From contig NZ_JALKFT010000006.1 in NCBI RefSeq assembly GCF_023242945.1, forward strand, positions 1 through 64,000: a stretch of 64,000 nucleotides of DNA. The letters are read 5' to 3'. The notes beneath the pieces were generated by a model. The model saw nothing but the letters and a program-made list of their open reading frames with translations, did not search any database and was not told the origin of the DNA. Shown here one piece after another: positions 15,923-25,071 of the stretch. A program made the translations under genes and the position numbers. The number at the start of each line of letters is the position of its first letter. Within the stretch, counting starts at the first letter, position 1. This DNA comes from Frankia umida. GTDB lineage: Bacteria > Actinomycetota > Actinomycetes > Frankiales > Frankiaceae.

Positions 15923-16969
15923 TCAGATCCGCAGATCGGCCGAGATCGGCAGATGATCGCTGCCGAACGGGCTGCCGCGGTGATAGCGGGAGACAGTGAT
16001 GTCGGAGGAGACCAGGATGTGGTCGATCCGGGTCGTCTCCTTCCACCAGGCGGTGGCGCTCCAGGTCGGTGACCAGCCACCGCCGGCCACATCGTGGGCG
16101 TCATGCAGTCCGCAGGCGAGCAGACGGCGAAACGGGCGATGGTCGCGGGTGGCATTGAAGTCACCGGCGAACACCAGCGGTCGGCGCGCCTGACAGGCAT
16201 CGGTGCGCAGGTCCGCGAGCTGCCGCGCCCAGCGCCGGGTGTAGGTCGCGCCCACGGGCGAGCGGGTGTGTACGACGACCAGCTCGACGTGCCGGCCGCC
16301 GCCGAGCGCGACGTCCATCCGGGCGAACGGAAAACCGGCCGAGTTCAGGTCCGGGCGGCCCGTCAACGGAAACCGGGAGAAGACCGCGTATCCGTAGGGC
16401 TCCAGGGATGGGCGTTCGACCACGTAGGGGAAGGCGCGCAGCTGCGTGAGTCCGTGCAGCCGCCCGGCGATCAGCGGCGTGTACTCCTCGAGCAGCAGCA
16501 GCCCCGGCCGTTCCCGGTCGAGCTGCTCGGCGATCCGTGCCACCTCGGTGTTCGCGCCGTTGACGTTGGCCGTCATCAGCCGCACGGATGCCGCCGTCGA
16601 CGCGGAGCCGGCGCGCTGACCGGCCCCGACGAACTCGGGCACGGTCCAGACCAGATGCGACGCGATGACCCCCACCATGGCGACCGCGACCGCACCCATC
16701 GTGATGGCCCTCGCCGGACGGGCCGCCTCCGCCGGCCCCCGCGTGTCCGACCCGCGCTGCCGGACGTATCGCAGCAGGGCCACGGCGGCCAGCGGGTAGG
16801 CCGGCAGGTACAGCAGCGGGGTGAACGCGTTGAACGCGGGAAACGGCCAGCCGATCAGGTCGTCCAGGTGGGTCAGCCGAGCGCCGGCGCACAGCAGCAG
16901 CAGGCCGGCCGCCCCCACCAGCACGGTGGTGACCAGACGGGGGCGGCTCCGGACCGCGTCGATCGTCAT
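15923..16969 (-). CDS. Membrane-anchored endonuclease/exonuclease/phosphatase-family protein
   Basis: A 348-residue protein with N-terminal hydrophobic helices (LVTTVLVGAAGLLLLCAGA, the FTPLLYLPAYPLAAVALL region and ITMGAVAVAMVGVIASHLV), then an EEP catalytic domain from about residue 130. EEP motifs are visible: TANVNGAN, LLLLEEY, AVFSRFPL, FAGDFNATRDH, RIDHILVS and the terminal GSDHLPIS. The domain probably faces outside, so it may act on a phospholipid- or phospho-glycan substrate rather than DNA. The ATG follows AAGAGG immediately, and five bases separate it from the flippase stop, marking one operon. Confidence 0.8.
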   Translation of the reverse strand: MTIDAVRSRPRLVTTVLVGAAGLLLLCAGARLTHLDDLIGWPFPAFNAFTPLLYLPAYPLAAVALLRYVRQRGSDTRGPAEAARPARAITMGAVAVAMVGVIASHLVWTVPEFVGAGQRAGSASTAASVRLMTANVNGANTEVARIAEQLDRERPGLLLLEEYTPLIAGRLHGLTQLRAFPYVVERPSLEPYGYAVFSRFPLTGRPDLNSAGFPFARMDVALGGGRHVELVVVHTRSPVGATYTRRWARQLADLRTDACQARRPLVFAGDFNATRDHRPFRRLLACGLHDAHDVAGGGWSPTWSATAWWKETTRIDHILVSSDITVSRYHRGSPFGSDHLPISADLRI

Positions 16970-16974
16970 ACCTC

Positions 16975-18960
16975 TTACTGAACGCGAGCATGTCCGGGCC
17001 GATGCGAGGGGGTCCGGGCAACGGGAACAGCGACGGCGACCGCCTCGGAGACCGCGGCCGGAACCGGCACGGAGGAGTGACGCCGGGCCCGCCGGGCCCG
17101 CCGGGCCCGCCCGGTCTGTCCGGCCCGCCCAGCCTGTCCTGCCCGCCCGGACGTCGCGGCGGGATCGACCGAGGCGGCCGAGTGTCGGCCCGAGCGGGCG
17201 CCGAACAGCACGCACACCGCGCCGAACAGCCCGGCGACGCCGCTACCGATCAGCCAGGACAGCGCGACCGCGGGCAGCCCCCGCGGCGCCAGGACGTAGG
17301 CCAGCCCGTCGATCAGCGCGGCGTACACCAGGTTCGTCACGATCAGCACGGTGAGCTGGCCCTGCAGCCGCAGCATCGCGTTCGCCCAGCTGTTCAGGCC
17401 GACGCAGACAGCGGCGAGCGCCAGCACCAGAAGGGTGCGTCCCGACTGGTGCGGGTAGTCGCTGCCGAACACGGTCAGTGCCGACGGGCCGGCGACGGCC
17501 ATCACGATCGAGCTGGGCACCAAAAAGATCGCCAGCATCCGGGCCGAACGTCGACGCAGCGCGCCGAGGTCCGCGCCGTGCTGGGAACCCTCGGCCATCA
17601 GCGCGGTGGTGACCATGAACGCACCAGTGAACAGCAGGTTCGCGATCTGGAACGGGATGTAGAAGTAGCCGACGGCGGCCGACCCCAGCCGGTCCAGAAT
17701 GATCAGTGGGACGACCAGGATCGGGATCAGGTCCAGCATCGCGGCGGCGTAGTTGGCGGCGGAGAAGCGCACCATCCCGCGCAGCGGACGCCCCTGGAAC
17801 GAGACCCTGGGGTGATAGCCGCGCCGCCACATCAGCAGCAGGCTCACCAGCAGCGCGGCCGCGTTGGCCCCGCCGAACGAGCCGAACACGCCGAACGCCC
17901 CCATGCCCAGCAGCAGGAACGGCAGCACCATCTTCAGCAGGCCGGTGGTGATGCCGTCCGTCCACATGGAGAAGTGGGCGTCGCGAAACGAGGTGAACGT
18001 CGCGCTGGTCATCAGGTTCAGCGAGGTCGCCGCGCACATGGCGACGAACAGCGCCGACTGGACCGGATCGTCACGGACGAACAGGAGCTCCCGGGCGAAC
18101 CAGGGCAGCCCCAGCAGGTACATGCTGGACACCGCCACGGCGACCAGCAGGACCAGGACGAACCCGACCCCGATCCGCCGTCGGCGCAGATCCAGATCGG
18201 ATGTCGGTAGGAACCGCATGAACGACGTGTTCAGGCCGAGCATGCTGAGATAGCCGATCATGCCCGCCGCCGAGATCAGCGACGTGCCCTGACCGAGTTC
18301 CACCGGGGTGTAGATCCGGGCACAGACGATCCAGAACAGGAAGCCGAAACCGGCCGCCGCGAGGCTGCCGAGCATCAGCATCATCGAACTGCGGGTCAGG
18401 CTGTCGGTGCCGCCCGGCGCCGCTACCGGCTCCGGCCCGGCCGACCCGGCGGTGCTGGCCGACCCGGCGGTGCTGGCCGAGCTGTCTGTGCTGGCCGAAC
18501 TGTCTGTGCCGGCCGAACTGTCTGTGCCGGCCGCATGGTCCTTACCAGCCGCGTGGTGTGTGCCGGGCGGTGCGTCCGGGCCGGTCGGAGCCGACCCGTG
18601 TGGCGGCATCCAGATGGGCAGCGGCAGGTCGGCCGGATGCCGGAAGTGGATGATCATGGTCTTGTCGGTCAGGTGAAGGGCCGAGGAAAGCGCGGATTCG
18701 ACACCCGGGCCACCGTCCGCCTCGGTGCCCGCCCCGCGGTACCCCCGGGCTCGGGCCCGGTCCATCGGGACGTAGCGAATCCGCTGGGTGTCCTCGTTCC
18801 GAGCGGACGTGTGGTCGTGCGCCGAGACATGGTCGTCAGCGGGCGTGTGGTCGTGTGCCGAGGTGGGCCCGGCGTCGTCCGACGGTGCGCCCGACGGGTC
18901 GCGGGGTGCCGGTGGCCGGCGTAGGCGAGCGGTCATCTCCGGGTCGATGCCCTGTGTCAT
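16975..18960 (-). CDS. Polysaccharide flippase (MOP superfamily) with disordered N-terminal extension
   Basis: A 661-residue protein. From about residue 195 it has roughly 12-14 hydrophobic helices (beginning SSMMLMLGSLAAAGFGFLFW) typical of Wzx/MATE-like lipid-linked oligosaccharide exporters. The first ~195 residues are soluble and contain His/Asp-rich repeats and a run of TDSSAS/TAGSAS units, longer than usual for Wzx. The C terminus is Arg/Ala/Pro-rich. It is first in the minus-strand operon of module A, with a large AT-rich gap upstream. Substrate likely a lipid-linked glycan made by the neighbouring transferases (inference). Confidence 0.8.
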   Translation of the reverse strand: MTQGIDPEMTARLRRPPAPRDPSGAPSDDAGPTSAHDHTPADDHVSAHDHTSARNEDTQRIRYVPMDRARARGYRGAGTEADGGPGVESALSSALHLTDKTMIIHFRHPADLPLPIWMPPHGSAPTGPDAPPGTHHAAGKDHAAGTDSSAGTDSSASTDSSASTAGSASTAGSAGPEPVAAPGGTDSLTRSSMMLMLGSLAAAGFGFLFWIVCARIYTPVELGQGTSLISAAGMIGYLSMLGLNTSFMRFLPTSDLDLRRRRIGVGFVLVLLVAVAVSSMYLLGLPWFARELLFVRDDPVQSALFVAMCAATSLNLMTSATFTSFRDAHFSMWTDGITTGLLKMVLPFLLLGMGAFGVFGSFGGANAAALLVSLLLMWRRGYHPRVSFQGRPLRGMVRFSAANYAAAMLDLIPILVVPLIILDRLGSAAVGYFYIPFQIANLLFTGAFMVTTALMAEGSQHGADLGALRRRSARMLAIFLVPSSIVMAVAGPSALTVFGSDYPHQSGRTLLVLALAAVCVGLNSWANAMLRLQGQLTVLIVTNLVYAALIDGLAYVLAPRGLPAVALSWLIGSGVAGLFGAVCVLFGARSGRHSAASVDPAATSGRAGQAGRAGQTGRARRARRARRHSSVPVPAAVSEAVAVAVPVARTPSHRPGHARVQ

Positions 18961-20247
18961 GGGCGTCCCCCGTCCGGCCTGAGCGCGTCGGGCACCACTG
19001 GTGGGTGGGCGAGCGGTCTGGTCACTTTCCGTCGTCCCCGTGATCCTGGCAGTGAATTCTCCCTGTGACTATGGTCTGCCGGGGAGATCTGCTCGGTCAT
19101 GGCGATTGCTGCACGGCCGATACCGGGTCTGCTGGGCGGGATCGTTCTCCCGGGTGGCGCCAGGGCCCAAGGACTCCGGCGCCGGCAGACGGTAGATCTC
19201 CGTGGAGCGGGGGATGTGGTGACCTGCGCGAACGGCGCCACCTCTGGAACGGCGCTACCGGTGGAAGTGCGCTACCTCCACGAGTACCCCCGACTCGCGA
19301 TGCTGCGCTATCGAGAGAAGCCTAACAGATCATTCCTGGCGCTGATCCGGACCAGTTCCACCGTGAATCCCATCACTGTCGCCTACAGTAGCCGTCCGGA
19401 CGCGTCGCGATCCAGCCTGTTGAATATTTGGCTAGCTATCCAATTTGTCGGGACGGGTGCTGATCATTTCAGCGTCCTTGCTTCCGTCGGTCATCATCGT
19501 CGACATTGTTGATCAAATGAGATCAGCTGACTCGATTGCCGTGGGGGTATTCCCGCGGGGTACTCCGGTTGCGGGTTCGAGGTTGACGGCTGGATTTGGT
19601 GATGGCTGTCATATTCAGCCAATTTGACACCTCGGACCCTATTGTTGATCATATCTTGCACTGAGTAGTCAAGCGTTCTCTTTGAGTAATGCAAGCATCG
19701 CGGATCGCGACTCTGGGTTAAAAGTAAAGCGCTCAGCGTACTAATATCTGGCTGGTATGGTCGCTGCGCGTCGATAATGCTGCGCTGAGCAACGTCGGCG
19801 TCCGGGTGGAACAACAAGACAGCAACTCTCCAGTCACTCTCGCCGAACAACAGGCGTGGCGGTGGCGGCGCCCGGAAGTTGGCCGCAGGCTCCACCTTCT
19901 ACCCACCCTGGCCTCGGTGTTAGCATCGCTACGGCGCCCTGATGGGGCAGCTCGGGGGAGGCAGAATGATCCAACGCTGGCTGGGCGAGTCCTGTGCCAA
20001 CGTGTGTGAGGTCAACTGGAGTTGACTCAGGGCAGCTGTGAAGTCGAGGCTCCTCGGCTCGCCCGGATCTCTGCCTGATTTTTTGACTGAGGCAAACGCC
20101 GCCGCTGCGCCGCGCCTCGATATCCATTGATGTCACGGCCGCCTGCCGCTGACCTCGAGGTCGATTCATCGACCCAGTTCATCAATCGACGGAACTGCGC
20201 TGGCGCCTGGGTTCATCCAGGCGGGCAGCCGTCTCCCGGGGGGGAAT
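18961..20247. promoter_or_regulatory. 1.29-kb AT-rich divergent intergenic region of module A
   Basis: No convincing gene lies here; open frames at 19099-19512 (+) and 19494-19895 (-) lack recognisable features and GC-rich third positions. Composition drops sharply in the middle (about 46% GC by hand count over 19621-19740, against GC-rich neighbours). Three TGATCA palindromes occur (19461-19466, 19510-19515, 19646-19651). The last two are inside the repeated 11-mer ATTGTTGATCA (19505-19515, 19641-19651). TTAAAA and TACTAATAT near 19717-19745 could be promoter elements. It probably controls both divergent glycan operons. Confidence 0.5.
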
Positions 20248-21141
20248 ATGCCCACTCTTTCCATCGTCATTCCCGCGCTCAACGAGGCCGAGAACCTGCC
20301 GCGCGTCGCCGCAGGTATCCCACGGGCCGCTCTGGCTGAGATCGGCTGGGAGACCGAGGTCATCCTGGTCGACAACGCCTCCACCGACGGCACCGGCCAG
20401 ATCGCCCGTGATCTCGGCATGACCGTGGTGTACCAGCCGAACCGCGGCTACGGAAACGCCTACCTGGCGGGCATCCCCGCCGCCCGCGGCTCGGTCATCG
20501 CGACCGGTGACGCCGACTGCACCTACCCGTTCGAGGACCTCCCGCGCCTTCTCGGCCGGCTGGTCACGGACGAGCTGGACTTCCTGAACACCGACCGGCT
20601 CAGCCAGCTGCGCCAGGGCGCCATGTCGGCGCACCACATCGGGGCCAACCTGGTGTTCACCGGGGTGACCAAGGTGCTGTTCCGGTCGCCGTTCCGCGAC
20701 TCGCAGTCCGGTATGTGGCTGTTCACCCGGGACTTCTGGGACAAGGCCGGGGTGCGGTCGCCGGGGATGGCGTTCTCCCAGGAGATCAAGATGGCCGCGC
20801 ACGTCGGCGGCTTCCGGGTCGCCGAGGTTCCGATCGAGTACCGCGTCCGTGGCGGCGAGAAGAAGCTGAACTCGCTGTCGGACGGCATGCGCAACATGTC
20901 CCACCTGTTCGTCCACCGGGCGAAGGTCGCCAAGGGCCAGCGGCGCGCCCGCCAGCTCGAGACCGGCGGCACCGGCCTGCGGTCGTACTCGGTGCGGGTG
21001 CCCTTCCCGCGGCGCAGCCGCCAGGAGGCCCAGCACCTGAGCGTGGTCGCCCGCACCGGTGGGCCCGCCGCGCCGGTGTTCGCGGACGCGTCCCGGTCGG
21101 AGGCGGTGCAGGAGCTCGACCGACAGTCTGCGACTGGCTGA
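20248..21141 (+). CDS. GT2-family glycosyltransferase (dolichyl-phosphate-mannose-synthase-like)
   Basis: A 297-residue inverting GT-A transferase. The N terminus LSIVIPALNEAENLP, the VDNASTDGT loop, the DxD region TGDADCTYP and the acceptor-side RVRGGEKKLNSLSDGMRNM are standard for the polyprenyl-phosphate-sugar synthase-like branch of GT2. No membrane anchor is evident. ATG 20248 follows GGGGGGGAA. It opens the plus-strand operon of module A, with the next start 13 bases after its stop. It may make a polyprenyl-phosphate sugar donor for the polytopic protein that follows (inference). Confidence 0.85.
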   Translation: MPTLSIVIPALNEAENLPRVAAGIPRAALAEIGWETEVILVDNASTDGTGQIARDLGMTVVYQPNRGYGNAYLAGIPAARGSVIATGDADCTYPFEDLPRLLGRLVTDELDFLNTDRLSQLRQGAMSAHHIGANLVFTGVTKVLFRSPFRDSQSGMWLFTRDFWDKAGVRSPGMAFSQEIKMAAHVGGFRVAEVPIEYRVRGGEKKLNSLSDGMRNMSHLFVHRAKVAKGQRRARQLETGGTGLRSYSVRVPFPRRSRQEAQHLSVVARTGGPAAPVFADASRSEAVQELDRQSATG

Positions 21142-21154
21142 GGTGACGGGACTG

Positions 21155-23866
21155 GTGAAGCCGGCCACGGTCGCGACTTCGCGTCCGGCGGGCTCAGCGG
21201 GTCCCGGTAACACAGCGGGTCCCAACAACACAGCGGGTGCGGGTGCGGCGGGAATGGCCGGCCTCGCGGGTACGGCGGGCCGATGGACTCGGCCCGCCGG
21301 GGGGTGGCTGCGCACCGAGACGGTGATCGTGGCGCTCGTCGCGGTGCTGGCGGCCGTGATCGCGTTCAGCGGCACCACGCCCTGGCCGGTGGCCCTCGTC
21401 GGGCTGGCCGCGATCCTGCTGATCCCGGGCGATCTGCTCCTGCGCGGACTTGGCCTGGCCGTGTTCGACGGCTGGCTTCGGCTGTACCTGGCCACCTGTG
21501 CCGGGTTGCTGCTGGCCACGCTGCTGGGCCTGCTGCTGAACACGGTGCTGCCGGTGGTCGGGGTGGCTCATCCGCTGGCGCCGAGCCGGGTCCTGCCGGC
21601 TCTGGTGCTGCTGACGGTGGGCATGTACTGCCTGGTCGTGCGGCGGACCGGGTGGCGACTGCCCGAACTGTCCGAGCTGTGGGCGCTGCCCGCCGTGCAG
21701 CGGCTGCGCCGGGTTCGCCCGGGTGGCGTGCGCGGCGGTGCCGGTCGGCGTGGGGCCAACGCCTCGACGGTGTTCCGGTTCGCCGTGCCGACCGCGCTGC
21801 CCGTCGTCGCGGCCCTGGGCGCGATCTCGCTGGACAACGGTGGGCCGAACGGCCCGACCGTCCTGATGCTGCTCGCGACCGTCCTGCTGTTCGTGTTTCT
21901 CGCGGTCCGCGCGAACGGGCTGTCCAGCAGTTACTGCCTGTACGCGGTGTTCTGCGTGGGTCTCGCCTTCGAGCTGATGACCAGCCTGCGCGGCTGGTAC
22001 GCGACCGGGCACGACATCCAGCGGGAGTACTACGTCTTCCAGGTCACGCTCGGGAACTGGCGCTGGAACATCGCCGACTTCCGTGACCCGTACAACGCCT
22101 GCCTGAGCATCACGGTGCTGCCCACCATGCTCAAGGGGCTGTTAGACGTCCCCGCGGCATCGATCTTCAAGATCTACTACCAGTTCCTGTTCGCGTTGAT
22201 GCCGGTGGCGGCCTGCCTGCTGGGCCGCAGACTCGCGGACAACCGGGTGGGCGTCCTCGCCGCCGCGTACTTCGTCGCCTTCCCGACCTTCTTCTCCGAC
22301 ATGTCGATGCTCAACCGCCAGGAGATCGCCTTCCTGTTCCAGGGCGGCATGATCCTGCTGCTGGTGCATCGTCCGGGCGCCGCCCGACACCGGCGGGCCC
22401 TGTTTCTGGCCCTGGGCCTCGGCACGGTCCTCAGCCACTACTCGACCACGTTCCTGATGCTCGGGCAGTTCCTGCTCGCCTGGGTCTTCCTGGTGCTGTG
22501 GCGGCGGTTGGGTCGCCGGTTCGGTGAACGGGCGTGCCTGGACGCGGGGTCCGGCTGGCGTTCGACGCTGGCCTGGGCACGTGGCCGGCTGGCGGGGCCG
22601 CGGGGACGTCCGGTGGCGGGCACGGGTGGCCCGGCGAGCGCGGCCGCCGGTGGCGGAGTCGAGCCGGCGACAGTGCGTCTGAGCAGGATCGACCACGGCG
22701 CTCCCACTGCCGCGGCTGTGAGTGGACGTGGCTGGCGGCGGGTGTTCTCCGGCTGGGAGGACAGCAGGATCCTCACGCTGTCCGCCGTTGTGCTGCTGGC
22801 CGTGCTGACCGTCTTCTGGACGGGCCCGGCGACGCACACCGCGAACAACATGACCGAGGTCGTGCGGCAGGCCGCCCAGTCGCTGGTGCACGGCGGGGAC
22901 AGCGAACGCTCGTCGGACACCCGCTCGAGCATCGTCTCGGGCGGCGCGGTCGACCCGCAGGTCCAGGTCGACCAGTTCGCCCGCTACGCCTACGACAACC
23001 GGCTGCCGAACGTCACCTACTTCCCGCGTGACGTCGTCGACCGGTACCCGCTGCGCTACGCCGAGGACGAGTTCACCCCGCCGACGACGATCGGGCGCGC
23101 ACTGTCCTCGGTGGGTCTCGACCCGCAGGCCCTCAACGGGGCGCTGCGTGGCGGCTCGGCGGTCGTGCTGCAACTGCTCGTGCTGCTCGGGGTGATCGCG
23201 CTGGTGCTGCGCTGGCCGATCTGGATGCGGGTGAGCCGTGAATACGCGGCCCTGTGCGCGGCCTCGCTGATCTACCTGTGCGTGCTGGTGGTGGTGCCGA
23301 GCCTGTCGGCCGAATACGGCCTGCTCCGAGCCTTCCAGCAGAGCCTGATCGTGTTGGCGCTGCCGGCGGTGCTCGGCCCGATGGTCGCCACCGGCTTCCT
23401 GCGCCGGGGACCCCGACTGGTCGCCGCCGCCGCACTGCCCGTGGTGTTCCTGATCTCCAGCACCGGGCTGTTGGCCGCGACCACCGGCTCGTACATCCCC
23501 CAGCTGCACCTGGCCAACGACGGGGACTACTACGAGAGCTTCTACCCACACGACGCCGATGTCTCGGCGCTGAAGTGGATGGCCCGCCAGGAGGCTCTCG
23601 CCAACGGCACACCGCCACCAGCGCCCGGCAGTTCGGCCGAGACGCTGGCCGTACTCGGGCAGTTCCAGCTGCCGGCGAAGAACCGGGCGGCACCGGCGCT
23701 GGTACCGGTCAACGGCTACATCTATCTCGACTACGCGAACCTGGCGAAGGCGCGGGCCATCGGAATGCTCGACAGCACCGCCGTCCGCTACCGCTATCCC
23801 ATTGCCTTTCTCGATTCGAACAAGAATCTTGTCTATGACGCGGGCGAGGCGGCGGTCTACCGGTGA
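21155..23866 (+). CDS. Large polytopic membrane protein, candidate glycan polymerase or GT-C enzyme (DUF2206-like)
   Basis: About 903 residues with many hydrophobic segments (from VIVALVAVLAAVIAFSG onward, to FLISSTGLLAATTGSY) and a soluble C-terminal region of about 120 residues. The segment starting HDIQREYYVFQVTLGNWRW and continuing NACLSITVLPTML, KIYYQFLFALMPVAAC, resembles uncharacterised DUF2206 membrane proteins (from memory). A large loop between helices contains a Gly/Arg-rich linker near residues 460-530. The arrangement recalls GT-C transferases or Wzy-type polymerases. GTG 21155 is preferred (GAGG upstream), with GTG 21143 also possible. Flanked by GT2 and GT4 genes in one operon. 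Confidence 0.65.
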   Translation: MKPATVATSRPAGSAGPGNTAGPNNTAGAGAAGMAGLAGTAGRWTRPAGGWLRTETVIVALVAVLAAVIAFSGTTPWPVALVGLAAILLIPGDLLLRGLGLAVFDGWLRLYLATCAGLLLATLLGLLLNTVLPVVGVAHPLAPSRVLPALVLLTVGMYCLVVRRTGWRLPELSELWALPAVQRLRRVRPGGVRGGAGRRGANASTVFRFAVPTALPVVAALGAISLDNGGPNGPTVLMLLATVLLFVFLAVRANGLSSSYCLYAVFCVGLAFELMTSLRGWYATGHDIQREYYVFQVTLGNWRWNIADFRDPYNACLSITVLPTMLKGLLDVPAASIFKIYYQFLFALMPVAACLLGRRLADNRVGVLAAAYFVAFPTFFSDMSMLNRQEIAFLFQGGMILLLVHRPGAARHRRALFLALGLGTVLSHYSTTFLMLGQFLLAWVFLVLWRRLGRRFGERACLDAGSGWRSTLAWARGRLAGPRGRPVAGTGGPASAAAGGGVEPATVRLSRIDHGAPTAAAVSGRGWRRVFSGWEDSRILTLSAVVLLAVLTVFWTGPATHTANNMTEVVRQAAQSLVHGGDSERSSDTRSSIVSGGAVDPQVQVDQFARYAYDNRLPNVTYFPRDVVDRYPLRYAEDEFTPPTTIGRALSSVGLDPQALNGALRGGSAVVLQLLVLLGVIALVLRWPIWMRVSREYAALCAASLIYLCVLVVVPSLSAEYGLLRAFQQSLIVLALPAVLGPMVATGFLRRGPRLVAAAALPVVFLISSTGLLAATTGSYIPQLHLANDGDYYESFYPHDADVSALKWMARQEALANGTPPPAPGSSAETLAVLGQFQLPAKNRAAPALVPVNGYIYLDYANLAKARAIGMLDSTAVRYRYPIAFLDSNKNLVYDAGEAAVYR

Positions 23867-23886
23867 TCCCCCTTGAAAGGAAATCC

Positions 23887-25071
23887 GTGAGGAAGCTGTT
23901 CGGCTCGCGTCGTCCACTGTTCGCTGACAGTGAGGCGCAACGGATCGTTTTTGTCTACGACGCCGTGTACCCCTGGGTCAAAGGTGGTGCGGAGCGCCGC
24001 TACCACGCGCTCGCGAAGGAGCTCGCCGCCCGCGGGCACGACGTGCACTGGTACGGCATGCAGTACTGGTCCGGCCCGTCCACCACGCGTATCGACGGCA
24101 TCGCGTTCCACGGTGTCTGCAAGGCGCGACCGCTCTACACCGAATCCGGGCGCCGGTCGATCTCGCAGGCACTGATCTTCGGTGTCTCCTGCCTGCGCAT
24201 GATTCTTTCCGGCGGGTTGTCCGGGGCCCAGATCGTCGACTGCTGTGGGTTCCCGTTCTTCTCGCTGTTCAGCGTCTGGCTGGTCACCCGGCTGCGTGGC
24301 CAGTCGATGGTGGTCACCTGCCACGAGGTGTGGGGCGACCAGTACTGGACCGAGTACCTGGGTGCCGCGGGACGCGTCGGTGCCCTCGTCGAGCGGACCG
24401 CGTTGCGCCTGCCCAGGCAGATCATCGCCGTCTCCGCGGACACCCGCGACCGGCTGTCCGCGGAGATCGGGGTGTCCGCCGACGTCACGGTGGTACCCAA
24501 CGGGGTGGATCTCGCGGTGATCGACCGGATCGTCGCCGCCGAGCAGCTGACGGACGTGCTCTACGTCGGCCGGCTCTGCGACTTCAAGAACGTCGACCTG
24601 CTGCTGGAATCGCTCGCCGTCCTCGTGCGGACGCGTCCCGACGTGCGCTGCGACATCGTCGGAGACGGCCCGGACCGGGAGCGGCTGGAATCCCGCGCGG
24701 CTGAACTGGGCCTCGCCGACAACGTTCGTTTCTGGGGTTTTCTGACCGAGGCCGACGAGGTGTACGCCCGAATGAAGGCGGCCACCGTCCTGGTGCTGCC
24801 CTCCACCCGGGAGGGTTTCGGAATGGTGGTTCTCGAGGCCAACGCGGCCGGTCTTCCGGTGGTGGTCGCGGACTATCCCGCCAACGCGGCGAAAAGTCTG
24901 ATAACCGGACGCAACGGGGTCGTGTCCAAGCCGGATCCCGAAGCGTTCGCCGAGGCGCTTGGCGATTTTCTCGGCGACGCTGCCGGGCGGTTTCACGACG
25001 ACTGCCGGTCGGTCGCTCTCGACCACGACTGGGCCGGACTCACCACGCGTTGGAAGGCGGCGCTCGCATGA
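23887..25071 (+). CDS. GT4-family glycosyltransferase
   Basis: A 394-residue GT-B transferase. IVFVYDAVYPWVKGGAERRYH is the N-terminal glycine loop, TVVPNGVD is the interdomain hinge, DVLYVGRLCDFKNVDLLLE opens the second Rossmann domain, and TREGFGMVVLEANAAGLPVV carries the EX7E donor motif. GTG 23887 is favoured by AAAGGA upstream; GTG 23863, overlapping the previous stop as GTGA, would add eight residues. Its own stop overlaps the deacetylase start (ATGA). Sugar specificity is unknown. Confidence 0.85.
   Translation: MRKLFGSRRPLFADSEAQRIVFVYDAVYPWVKGGAERRYHALAKELAARGHDVHWYGMQYWSGPSTTRIDGIAFHGVCKARPLYTESGRRSISQALIFGVSCLRMILSGGLSGAQIVDCCGFPFFSLFSVWLVTRLRGQSMVVTCHEVWGDQYWTEYLGAAGRVGALVERTALRLPRQIIAVSADTRDRLSAEIGVSADVTVVPNGVDLAVIDRIVAAEQLTDVLYVGRLCDFKNVDLLLESLAVLVRTRPDVRCDIVGDGPDRERLESRAAELGLADNVRFWGFLTEADEVYARMKAATVLVLPSTREGFGMVVLEANAAGLPVVVADYPANAAKSLITGRNGVVSKPDPEAFAEALGDFLGDAAGRFHDDCRSVALDHDWAGLTTRWKAALA

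Noticed and set aside
16990..18210. Plus-strand 406-codon frame
   Set aside because: Antisense to the flippase, whose membrane helices are clear. The frame is open only because of high GC.
19099..19512. 137-codon plus frame in the AT-rich gap
   Set aside because: No recognisable domain, no ribosome site and third positions not GC-biased.
19494..19895. 133-codon minus frame in the AT-rich gap
   Set aside because: Same reasons; its composition follows the noncoding surroundings.
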